From: a virus
IMG/VR virus record: IMGVR_UViG_3300034073_002123
Coordinates: 1-35,253 of that record
Length of the DNA: 35,253 bases
Strand: one strand, 5' to 3'
In this document: positions 28,987-35,253 of the stretch, in pieces
Layout: each line of letters begins with the position of its first letter
How positions within the stretch are numbered: position 1 is the stretch's first letter
Position numbers and translations under genes: made by a program
Notes under the pieces: model-generated
The model's input: only the letters and a program-made list of their open reading frames with translations
Told to the model about the DNA's origin: nothing
The model's database searches: none

Positions 28987-29823
28987 TTATCTAAATGTGT
29001 CAACTATATTATTTTTTCTTATTAATCTACCGTTTGCATCTCTTTTATTTGTAATGGCAAATGTGCAACGACATCTGATTACATCTACAGCTTGCGCTTG
29101 TGGATCATGTGGATGATCTAATTCTGTTCCCGATCTGCGATCTACAAACTTATCATTAAAATCTACTGTTTGCCCATCTAAATGCCAATGATCTGATTTA
29201 TCCTTTTGACCATTAAAAGGATTTCCCCTCGTTCTATTATCTTTTGCCGCTACCCATATCTTTTGCTTTTTGAATGGTGATTTGTCCGCACCAACAAATG
29301 TGCCTGCATGAATGGCACGCCCAACCTCTGTACGTGCAATCATATCAGCTCTGTTTCTATTCAGTCCGGGTACGTTTTCGCTAATATATTGAGCATAATC
29401 AAAATAACCCCACCCCTCACGATTGCCACGCTCTAATATATCAAACATCATTGTACGGCTAGTCTTTACAATTTGAAGTACACCATTATTGTAAAAATTA
29501 GTGCCTAAATAATCCATTATCAATTGAATCCACTCTTCACTTGTACCGAATTGCTTTTCTTTGCGTAAACTATCATAATTCTGCCTTGCATACCTTACAC
29601 CAATTTCACTAATTAAAGCAGCCATTGCAGCACTTATACCATCGCTAAAAAGCAGATTGTTGATATATCTCCTTGCATGCTGTTCGCTATTGCGTAATGC
29701 ATCTTGAAAGCCTTGCATATCAGACTGCAAAGCATTGTAAAACCTCTTTTGATACTTTGTAATGTATTTAACGGCTTTATTTCTTTCCCGGTTCCAGTAT
29801 ATTCTCCGTTGTCTTGCCGTCAT
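28987..29823 (-). CDS. Minor head protein, Mu F/SPP1 gp7-like (278 aa)
   Basis: The protein has the family motif RADMIARTEVGRAIHAGTF (near residue 157-177), a W-x-A-x-x-D-N-R-T-R patch (WVAAKDNRTRG), HLDGQTVDFNDKF and a C-terminal metal-site-like DHPHDPQAQAVDVIRCRC. Mu F and SPP1 gp7 relatives are minor head proteins bound to the portal that help assembly and DNA delivery. It lies between the portal and the protease. It overlaps the small upstream gene by 47 bases. Confidence 0.87.
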   Translation of the reverse strand: MTARQRRIYWNRERNKAVKYITKYQKRFYNALQSDMQGFQDALRNSEQHARRYINNLLFSDGISAAMAALISEIGVRYARQNYDSLRKEKQFGTSEEWIQLIMDYLGTNFYNNGVLQIVKTSRTMMFDILERGNREGWGYFDYAQYISENVPGLNRNRADMIARTEVGRAIHAGTFVGADKSPFKKQKIWVAAKDNRTRGNPFNGQKDKSDHWHLDGQTVDFNDKFVDRRSGTELDHPHDPQAQAVDVIRCRCTFAITNKRDANGRLIRKNNIVDTFR

Positions 29824-29980
29824 ATTTTGAGATAAAATTAATCAGTTCCTTTGTGAAATGACCACGTTTTATAATCAATTTACCATATTCGTTTATGCAC
29901 TTCTTTTCTTTTTCAGTTTCCGGATATTTACGCTTTGCAATGCTTTCACAATACTTTTTAATTTCTATTGTTTGTAACAT
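29777..29980 (-). CDS. Small hypothetical protein between portal and minor head genes (67 aa)
   Basis: The basic product starts LQTIEIKKYCESIAKRKYPE and ends KTTENILEPGKK. It overlaps the minor head gene by 47 bases in another frame and is separated from the portal by an 89-base spacer. No family is recognised. The spacer has A/T-rich sequence and two nearby TTTG boxes on the minus strand, but no convincing spaced promoter. Confidence 0.5.
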   Translation of the reverse strand: MLQTIEIKKYCESIAKRKYPETEKEKKCINEYGKLIIKRGHFTKELINFISKYDGKTTENILEPGKK

Positions 29981-30069
29981 TGTGTTGTATAGACTTGTAA
30001 AAATTTATTGCTTGAATATTAATAAGTGCTTTGAAAATACAAACGTTTACAAACTGCCACCCATAATCT

Positions 30070-31425
30070 TTAAGCCATATAATCGTTGTATTTTGAGCCG
30101 TTGTCATTGCTTATATCTTCATTTGGTACATCTACATCTTCAATAAGTCCGTAATTACCCGTTATCAAATATTTTTCATGCATTGGCTGTGTGGTAGGCT
30201 CAAAGCCTAACAATTGCCTGTATTCGTTGCCGCTTATAGTACCTCTATCAAACATGCCATTATAAACAGTTGACATTTTGCTGTAATCATCTTGCAATTC
30301 AGGAATAGCAGAAAAATCAAAATCTAAGTATTCACGGCTCTTAAACGATGTCACCAAACCTCTGTTAAGTTCATCCCTTAAGCTGTTGCACATAGGCATA
30401 ATAAGATCAGTAACAAACTTCTTTTGAGCCCATTCTTTGTTAGAATAAGACTGACCCGGCACTAAAATATCAGGATCTACACCTAATGCCATTGCGATAC
30501 GCTCCATTGTTTTATCTTGGCTATCCAATAGCTGCATATCTACAGAATCCTTACCTATATCCAAATAATCCCACTTGCCTTGCAATGTAGCTACAGCCGC
30601 CTTCATGGCTGTATTGTTAATCTTATTATCAATTACAGATTTTAGCTGCCCAGCTTGCTCAGGTGTTAGGTTATCTAATGTTTCGTTTGTTAATACACCT
30701 TTTGCGCCTCCATTTTGAAACATTGCTACTGCCGCCTCCATTGCATCGTTATCTTGTTGCAATCTTCTTTTGAGAGGTATAAACGGATTAAAGCCACGCA
30801 AATGGCTTCTATCAATAGGATCGAATGTAGGGTTAAATGTTTTCCAATGTATAATATCTGTTTTGGCTATAGGTATAAATTTTCCGTTTATCTCTAACAA
30901 ATAACCTGTAACACCATATAAATCAGTAGGATCTGGTACTAATTCAACCTTTGAAGGTGGCAAAACATACATCTCCAATACTTCGCCGTTTTCAATGCCG
31001 CCTCTGTTAAGCCATATAAAGGATTCGCCAAACAAAACATAAAAACTAAATATACCTTCATAAAATGAATCAGCACCCTGTGAAGGGTTAGGGTTATTTA
31101 TAAGCTGTGATAATGCGCTATTGCTTACAACCTCATCTAATGCCTTTATGCGATCTAATTGATACCGTTGCACGTTATTAACAGGGCTGTGTTTATAACG
31201 CTTTAATGATGTTTGATTTTTAGGCAAATAAGAGTAAAGAGGCACATTTGCCGCCTTTTTAGCTATCTTTTTAACAACTGTATAAACACTATCATTTTCG
31301 CTGTAAGCGTTTATATCTTTATCCCATTTTAGGTAAGTAGCTTGTGTGCCTACATAAACGCCCGGGAATGACATTGCCTTCTTTTGTATCTTTTCAATGC
31401 CTAAAAGTTTAGATATCCAACTCAT
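30070..31425 (-). CDS. Portal protein, HK97/SPP1-like (451 aa)
   Basis: The ring protein through which DNA is packaged and ejected. Visible marks are the N-terminal region NDSVYTVVKKIAKKAANVPL, FYVLFGESFIWLNRGG, YVLPPSKVELVPDPTDLYGV, TDIIHWKTFNPTFDPIDRSH with the following LRGFNPFIPLKR, and RIAMALGVDPDILVPGQSYS with the NKEWAQKKF helix. These match HK97-type portals (Phage_portal family). The start is one base beyond the terminase stop. The C-terminal tail is acidic and ends SNDNGSKYNDYMA. Confidence 0.92.
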   Translation of the reverse strand: MSWISKLLGIEKIQKKAMSFPGVYVGTQATYLKWDKDINAYSENDSVYTVVKKIAKKAANVPLYSYLPKNQTSLKRYKHSPVNNVQRYQLDRIKALDEVVSNSALSQLINNPNPSQGADSFYEGIFSFYVLFGESFIWLNRGGIENGEVLEMYVLPPSKVELVPDPTDLYGVTGYLLEINGKFIPIAKTDIIHWKTFNPTFDPIDRSHLRGFNPFIPLKRRLQQDNDAMEAAVAMFQNGGAKGVLTNETLDNLTPEQAGQLKSVIDNKINNTAMKAAVATLQGKWDYLDIGKDSVDMQLLDSQDKTMERIAMALGVDPDILVPGQSYSNKEWAQKKFVTDLIMPMCNSLRDELNRGLVTSFKSREYLDFDFSAIPELQDDYSKMSTVYNGMFDRGTISGNEYRQLLGFEPTTQPMHEKYLITGNYGLIEDVDVPNEDISNDNGSKYNDYMA

Positions 31426-32583
31426 TTAGAATGCTACCCATGAGGGTGATTTAGTTGTTAATTTAGTAAAGATTGCATATCGCATGGCATCCAATAAGTG
31501 GTCATTTTCTTTTACTGGAGCTTCATCTGCTGCTATATTGCCATCTTTATCTGTTTTCCATTTGTACGATTGCAGCTCTGCTTTCAGGTTGCTGCTATTA
31601 TGTACAATATGCAAAGGATATGATTTAACCTTCATAATGCCTGCCCATACATCTTTATCTGCTGGCTTGCAATTAAAACCATTTCGGCTTAATTCTTCAA
31701 TAGTTTTCGGCTCGGCTGCATCACAAAAGATTTCATCACTCCTCGTCAAATTTAGTTCCTTTAATTTGTTTACAAGGTCTGTAATTGTCAACTTAGGTTG
31801 GTATAGTAATTCTTGTACATAGTTATTACCCTCATAATGTTCTATTTTTACAAGTGCTGTAGGTACTGTATAACCAAAATCTAAGCCGTAAAATATTTGT
31901 CCTTTGTTTGGTAATTGACTAACTATTTTCCAATTAGTGTATATTAGTTCTTTTGATGCTCCCCTTTCACCTAATCCATAAACCTTCCACATGAAATCAT
32001 CTGGTAGGTCTTTGTAGCTTTCAATGTAGTCTATTTGCTGTTGTGATAGGTTGTAAATGTTGTCTTTGTATGTTGAATGTATCTTTTTGTTTTTCGGGTT
32101 GTCGGCTATATCGTAAACCCATGAGTTAAATTCAGCAGGGTTCCAGTCCATAAAGATAGTACCAGTAGTCCGCATGGCTAACTGATCGAATAGTATTTTA
32201 CTTATTAGGTTAGCTTCATTTATGAAAAGTATATCACGCCCGGGGCCTCGTGCCTTACCTTCATCTTCAAGTCCGAAAAGTTCGATATAAGAGCCGTTTG
32301 GAAAGTTATAAACGAAATCAGTCCATCTCATCCAATCTTCGTACCAGTTGTCTGTATCTCTTAAAACACTTTGTAAATCCCTAAATGCACCTCTTTTAAT
32401 ATGAGGCAAAGAATGGCTAACTATTGAAATTCTTTTGTTTGGCTGTGTTGTGGCAATGCTAACAAGTATTTGAATAGTAGAATATGATTTTCCTGATCTA
32501 CTACCTCCCTCATTACATATTATCTGATGACCTTTTTCATAGGCATCATATGTTTCCCATATTACTTTGCTAGGTACTGCCAT
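31426..32583 (-). CDS. terL: Terminase large subunit
   Basis: This is the packaging motor ATPase and nuclease. The Walker A motif is GGSRSGKS (26-33), Walker B is ILFINEAN (E123) and the nuclease acidic residues lie in YGLDFGYTVPTALVK (Asp at about 235), FCDAAEPKTIEEL (about 290) and ENDHLLDAMRYAI (about 360). At 385 residues it is slightly short but complete, resembling PBSX/SPP1-type large subunits. It overlaps the small-subunit gene by 14 bases. Confidence 0.94.
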   Translation of the reverse strand: MAVPSKVIWETYDAYEKGHQIICNEGGSRSGKSYSTIQILVSIATTQPNKRISIVSHSLPHIKRGAFRDLQSVLRDTDNWYEDWMRWTDFVYNFPNGSYIELFGLEDEGKARGPGRDILFINEANLISKILFDQLAMRTTGTIFMDWNPAEFNSWVYDIADNPKNKKIHSTYKDNIYNLSQQQIDYIESYKDLPDDFMWKVYGLGERGASKELIYTNWKIVSQLPNKGQIFYGLDFGYTVPTALVKIEHYEGNNYVQELLYQPKLTITDLVNKLKELNLTRSDEIFCDAAEPKTIEELSRNGFNCKPADKDVWAGIMKVKSYPLHIVHNSSNLKAELQSYKWKTDKDGNIAADEAPVKENDHLLDAMRYAIFTKLTTKSPSWVAF

Positions 32584-32935
32584 TTGGTGTAATAAGTACT
32601 TGTTTCATTTCGGGTAGATTAATATCTGCTTTTACATCGCTTTTATTTGTTATTAGCTTACTGAATTCTTCATCATCTGCCATAAGTTTAAAAGCAGCTA
32701 TCTGCAAAGCAGGGGCGGCATCTTCTCGCTGCCAGTTCTTTTTCATTCTGCTTTTGGCCGATACCTTTTGTTTTGCTATAGCCTCTTTTATATCATCCAT
32801 TTTGTCCAAACCCCAATTGTAAAGTGATGATCTACATGGCTTTACATATAAACACATTTCATCAAATGTTGTGCATTTATGCTCTTCAATAGCTTTTAGG
32901 CATTTTTGTAGTATTTCATCTATATCATAAGGCAT
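32570..32935 (-). CDS. Terminase small subunit-like DNA-binding protein (121 aa)
   Basis: The helical product (IDEILQKCLKAIEEHKCTTF, DEMCLYVKPCRSSLYNWGLD) has a helix-turn-helix-like N-terminus of the type that recognises the packaging site, and a C-terminal oligomerisation and TerL-binding region (EDAAPALQIAAFKLMADDEE). It lies directly before terL with a 14-base overlap, as expected. The YNWGLDK motif after the recognition helix is common in Bacteroidota phage small terminases. Confidence 0.8.
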   Translation of the reverse strand: MPYDIDEILQKCLKAIEEHKCTTFDEMCLYVKPCRSSLYNWGLDKMDDIKEAIAKQKVSAKSRMKKNWQREDAAPALQIAAFKLMADDEEFSKLITNKSDVKADINLPEMKQVLITPNGST

Positions 32936-33231
32936 TATATAAGCTTTTTCTTTAACACTTTAATTTCTTCTATAAAATCAAACTTTTTTCTGCGAAAATA
33001 CATTCTTCTAATAACTTGGTAAATAGTCTTTTTGTAGCTATAACAAGTTAGTGTATCTCTTATTACTGATCTAGGTACATTTATTTCGTTAAAGGCATAC
33101 CAAATGTAAAGATACCTAGCTTTATCATAATTTTTTGCTTTAAGCTCACATTTTCGGAAGTCAGGTGCATCATATTCTGCTTCTAAAATAGATGCAATTC
33201 TATCAAGTTGCAGTAATATATGATTTTCCAT
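32935..33231 (-). CDS. Basic helical protein, possibly DnaA domain IV-like (98 aa)
   Basis: First gene of the late operon. Its central region, KNYDKARYLYIWYAFNEINV followed by PRSVIRDTLTCYSYKKTIYQ and VIRRMYFRRKKF, has the length and helix pattern of a degenerate DnaA domain IV or similar helix-turn-helix, with no RDHxTV. It may bind DNA next to the divergent promoter or the packaging site. It shares one base with the small terminase gene. Identification is weak. Confidence 0.45.
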   Translation of the reverse strand: MENHILLQLDRIASILEAEYDAPDFRKCELKAKNYDKARYLYIWYAFNEINVPRSVIRDTLTCYSYKKTIYQVIRRMYFRRKKFDFIEEIKVLKKKLI

Positions 33232-33340
33232 TTAAACATAAAAATAAAATAAAATAATAAAAAAAAATTTGGAATTGTGTAAAAGCTGTGTATATTTGCT
33301 ATGTCATTACGAATTATTGTAAACTTAAAAACTAAGCAGT
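33232..33340. promoter_or_regulatory. Divergent intergenic region between early and late units
   Basis: These 109 bases separate the first late gene (minus) from the first early gene (plus). The left part is almost pure A/T with an A9 run (33260-33268 area). The right part carries the plus-strand promoter at 33268-33298 and two TGTGTA motifs (TGTGTAAAA and TGTGTATAT), similar to half of a DnaA box TGTGnATAA. No TAnnTTTG element is seen for the minus direction, so the late promoter may differ or need a phage activator. Confidence 0.6.
33268..33298 (+). promoter_or_regulatory. Early promoter, Bacteroidota consensus (TTTG-N19-TATATTTG)
   Basis: TTTG at 33268-33271, 19 bases, then TATATTTG at 33291-33298 is a full match to the Bacteroidota housekeeping promoter (TTTG, about 19 nt, TAnnTTTG). 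Transcription would start near 33304-33306, about 35 bases before the first early ATG at 33341. The early genes from here continue round the circle to 8377. Confidence 0.75.
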
Positions 33341-33499
33341 ATGCTACTTTGGATTATCGGAGGTCTTGTTTTCCTATACTTTTATTTAGACAGCTTTAAA
33401 TTTTACGTTGCAAGACCATTTTACAAAGGTCGCCACCTTCGCAACCACAAACAAAAGCAAGCCATTCGTAAATCTAAAAACCTCACACCATGCAAATAA
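33341..33499 (+). CDS. Small single-span membrane protein, first early gene (52 aa)
   Basis: The product is LLWIIGGLVFLYFYLDSF (span, residues 2-19) followed by a basic tail KFYVARPFYKGRHLRNHKQK. The ATG is 35 bases after the predicted transcription start, and the stop overlaps the next gene by 10 bases. A short membrane segment followed by many basic residues fits an inner-membrane peptide with a cytosolic basic tail. As the first gene expressed it may act on host functions. Not a recognised family. Confidence 0.55.
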   Translation: MLLWIIGGLVFLYFYLDSFKFYVARPFYKGRHLRNHKQKQAIRKSKNLTPCK

Positions 33500-33744
33500 G
33501 TATGTACGTAAACATTGAGGATATTAATCATATTAAGTCGATATGCTTTAAAGATGCTGAATGCAGCGAAGAATCAGATTATTGCAGGCTGATAGCTATT
33601 CATCCCGAAAATGCTTTCAGCAGCAGAAAAGTAGAAATTGAGATTAAGAATGTGGATATGTTTTGCAGCGATCTATTTTGGGCAGGTATTCGCATCGGTG
33701 CAAAGAGGCAGCCATTATATAAAAACGAAACCGTAAACTTTTAA
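33490..33744 (+). CDS. Small early protein (84 aa)
   Basis: The product starts QISMYVNIEDINHIKSICFK and ends SDLFWAGIRIGAKRQPLYKN. The LFxAGIxxG motif near the C-terminus is also found in the protein at 34552-34779 (SLFHAGIEYGFDRAN), so the two are probably distant paralogues. Function is unknown. It lies 11 bases before the ERF gene. Confidence 0.65.
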   Translation: MQISMYVNIEDINHIKSICFKDAECSEESDYCRLIAIHPENAFSSRKVEIEIKNVDMFCSDLFWAGIRIGAKRQPLYKNETVNF

Positions 33745-33755
33745 ACCATAAACAC

Positions 33756-34301
33756 ATGAAAGAGTTATTATCAATTCAGGCCGAACTCAAAGCGCCTAAG
33801 AATCAGTTTAACGCATTCGGTAAGTATAAGTACCGGAATGCAGAGGATATTCTAGAAGCTGTTAAGCCGTTATTGTTGAAATACAATTGCACGTTAACGC
33901 TTAGCGATGAAATTAAAGAAACTTGCGGAGGTCTTGTTTATGTCGAATCGACTGCAATATTTAGACATTTTGAAGAAGATTACATTGATGTAAAAGCACA
34001 AGCTGGTATTGACGTAAACCGCAAAGGGATGGATATAGCGCAGAGTTTTGGTAGCTCCTCCAGTTATTCTCGGAAATATGCTTTGCAAGGATTGTTTTTG
34101 TTAGATGACAGCCGAGATCCAGACGCTACAAACACACACGGTAAAGAGCAACCTACAAGGGAAGAGAAAGACGCTTTGATTAGGCAAACTGAAAAGCTAC
34201 CTGAAGAAAGAAGGGCAAAGGCTATTGCTGCCATAAACAAAGCAGAAACTAAGGACGAATTTATTAAACTTGAAACCGCACTTAAACAAATAAAACCTTA
34301 A
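33756..34301 (+). CDS. ERF family single-strand annealing protein (181 aa)
   Basis: The ERF motif is clear: ELLSIQAELKAPKNQFNAFG, the YKYRNAEDILEAVKPLLLKY stretch, and GMDIAQSFGSSSSYSRKYAL followed by QGLFLLDD. ERF proteins bind single-stranded DNA and anneal complementary strands in phage recombination, often helping genome circularisation. The C-terminal part (TREEKDALIRQTEKLPEERR) is helical and charged. No exonuclease partner is adjacent, though the VRR-NUC protein is in the same operon. Confidence 0.9.
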   Translation: MKELLSIQAELKAPKNQFNAFGKYKYRNAEDILEAVKPLLLKYNCTLTLSDEIKETCGGLVYVESTAIFRHFEEDYIDVKAQAGIDVNRKGMDIAQSFGSSSSYSRKYALQGLFLLDDSRDPDATNTHGKEQPTREEKDALIRQTEKLPEERRAKAIAAINKAETKDEFIKLETALKQIKP

Positions 34302-34304
34302 ACA

Positions 34305-34574
34305 ATGGAAACAAAAAAAACAGCAGTCGATATGTTTTGGCTCAAGTTATTAGAAATTGACCATAACATAGCAAAACAAATGTTAGCCGCTTACATGGAA
34401 TGCAAAGCCGTTGAAAGCATACAGATTACAAATGCTTTGATATTCGGTAGGGATAACCTTAAGAATCATATATCCGGGTCGCAATACTATGTAAATACAT
34501 ACGGCGACGGATCGAAAGACATTAATTCAAAACAAACCCCCAAAGTGATATATGAAAACAATAGTAATTCTTAA
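34305..34574 (+). CDS. Hypothetical early protein (89 aa)
   Basis: The product starts ETKKTAVDMFWLKLLEIDHN and has a polar C-terminus rich in N, S and K (INSKQTPKVIYENNSNS). No family is recognised. It lies 3 bases after the ERF gene and overlaps the following gene by 23 bases. It may be a partner of the ERF protein by position only. Confidence 0.6.
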   Translation: METKKTAVDMFWLKLLEIDHNIAKQMLAAYMECKAVESIQITNALIFGRDNLKNHISGSQYYVNTYGDGSKDINSKQTPKVIYENNSNS

Positions 34575-34779
34575 GGATCGAGCCGAATATATCGTAAAGG
34601 AACTCGGCGACAAATGCAAGTATATTGAGGAAGCTGGCTTTCTTGATATTGAAATAGATAATAACGATATTTCAACATTGACCAGTTTATTTCATGCCGG
34701 TATTGAATACGGTTTTGATAGAGCTAATCAAAATATCGAACAGCTATTAAACAAGAAACTCGGAGTATTTAACTATTAA
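34552..34779 (+). CDS. Hypothetical early protein (75 aa)
   Basis: The product (KTIVILKDRAEYIVKELGDK, EAGFLDIEIDNNDISTLTSL, FHAGIEYGFDRANQN) shares the LFxAGIxxG motif with the 84-aa early protein. Its start lies within the preceding gene (23-base overlap). It has no visible signal peptide or span. Function is unknown. Confidence 0.6.
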   Translation: MKTIVILKDRAEYIVKELGDKCKYIEEAGFLDIEIDNNDISTLTSLFHAGIEYGFDRANQNIEQLLNKKLGVFNY

Positions 34780-34797
34780 CCAATAAAATCAAATCAA

Positions 34798-35055
34798 ATG
34801 TCAAATTACGACAACACTAACAAAGGGATCGGTTTTATCCAAAAAAACAAAACCAACGAAAAAGCACCTGATCTTAAAGGTAAAATAAATTGGAAAGGTG
34901 TTGAAATTGAGATAGCTGGATGGTTACGTGAAGGCAAAACAGGTGAGTTTTATTCTTTCACTTTATCAGAGCCTTACCAAAAGTCAACCCTTACCGATCT
35001 TCCTAAGCAAACAACATACAATAAACCAAAAGACACAGGCGACCTGACATTTTAA
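34798..35055 (+). CDS. DUF736-like small protein (85 aa)
   Basis: The sequence NKGIGFIQKNKTNEKAPDLK and GVEIEIAGWLREGKTGEFYS resembles the DUF736 pattern (GxFxKN, KAPDxxG, ExxxAGWxKxxxxGxxYxSL). It is a small beta protein often found next to ERF/recombination genes in phages and may bind single-stranded DNA. A clear match to a named SSB is not seen. It is 2 bases before the DnaA-domain gene and is likely co-transcribed with it. Confidence 0.65.
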   Translation: MSNYDNTNKGIGFIQKNKTNEKAPDLKGKINWKGVEIEIAGWLREGKTGEFYSFTLSEPYQKSTLTDLPKQTTYNKPKDTGDLTF

Positions 35056-35057
35056 CC

Positions 35058-35253
35058 ATGACCGCAAAAGAAGCATTAAAAGAGATAAAAGATTACTTTA
35101 ACCTCGATCTGCTTCCTTATTCAGAGCAAAGGCTGCTTTCAATACTGCAAATGCTCGATAAAACAAAGACCATTACAAAGATTAAAAAGGTCTATGTTCA
35201 TAATGAAAAGGAAGCGGAGCATGATGAAAAAAGGTTAGATCTGATTGAGGAAG
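35058..35253 (+). CDS. DnaA domain IV protein, 5' part (continues at base 1)
   Basis: ATG 35058 begins TAKEALKEIKDYFNLDLLPY and stays open through the end of the window. The last 127 bases duplicate the first 127, and joining 35126 to 1 continues the same frame to the stop at 369, giving a 145-residue protein. The start follows the DUF736-like stop by 2 bases. See the entry at 1-369 for domains. Confidence 0.88.
   Translation, partial: MTAKEALKEIKDYFNLDLLPYSEQRLLSILQMLDKTKTITKIKKVYVHNEKEAEHDEKRLDLIEE
35127..35253. repeat. Terminal direct repeat, right copy
   Basis: This segment is identical to bases 1-127. See the left copy. Only one copy should be counted when genes or composition are analysed. 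Confidence 0.93.

Noticed and set aside
1-35253. tRNA genes, integrase, repressor or CRISPR array
   Set aside because: No cloverleaf-like sequence with a T-arm motif, no tyrosine or serine recombinase motifs and no spacer-repeat arrays were found on either strand by reading; a dedicated tRNA search was not possible here.

Overview
The window is the complete genome of a tailed phage, most likely a siphovirus infecting a member of the Bacteroidota. The first 127 bases are repeated exactly as the last 127, and the gene cut at one end continues in frame at the other. The sequence is therefore a closed (circular or circularly permuted) genome of about 35,126 bp, opened inside a DnaA-domain gene. 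Host assignment rests on several signs: low GC, weak Shine-Dalgarno signals, promoter-like sequences of the Bacteroidota type (TTTG, 19-22 nt, TAnnTTTG), a Bacteroidota-type VirE_N/BT4734 domain in the primase-helicase, a DUF6291 protein, and signal peptides whose predicted cleavage leaves Gln at +1. I see no integrase, repressor, partition gene, DNA polymerase, reverse transcriptase, CRISPR array or tRNA, so the phage looks virulent and dependent on host replication proteins.

On the circle there are two opposed transcription units. The plus-strand (early) unit starts at a good promoter near 33.27-33.30 kb and runs through the end and round to 8.38 kb. It encodes a small membrane protein, an ERF-type single-strand annealing protein, a DUF736-like protein, a DnaA domain IV protein, a VRR-NUC nuclease, a small DNA-binding protein, a DUF6291 protein and a VirE_N-helicase fusion. 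After these comes an accessory block (4.0-8.4 kb) of small, tightly packed, partly paralogous genes.

The minus-strand (late) unit runs from 33.23 kb down to 8.40 kb. In transcription order it holds terminase small and large subunits, portal, a Mu F/SPP1 gp7-like head protein, U35 prohead protease and HK97-fold major capsid protein. Four glycosyltransferase genes (GT25, Caps_synth-like, GT11 fucosyltransferase, GT4) follow, and then the connector, head closure, HK97 gp10-like, tail terminator and tail tube genes. Next are the tail chaperone pair G/GT with a -1 frameshift site, the tape measure and the tail tip proteins. The unit ends with three signal-peptide-bearing fibre or adhesin-like proteins and a lysis region: several small membrane proteins, a u-spanin-like lipoprotein, a metallophosphoesterase and a GH19 endolysin. 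The two units converge at a palindrome near 8.36-8.39 kb.

The most unusual parts are: the glycosyltransferase cassette inside the head operon, set off by a minus-strand terminator at its start and an oppositely oriented terminator at its end; the three exported Q-rule fibre-like proteins; and the early accessory block, where a 17-bp junction sequence recurs exactly between unrelated genes and a TTGGCGA-loop hairpin with compensatory stem changes flanks one small gene like a cassette boundary.
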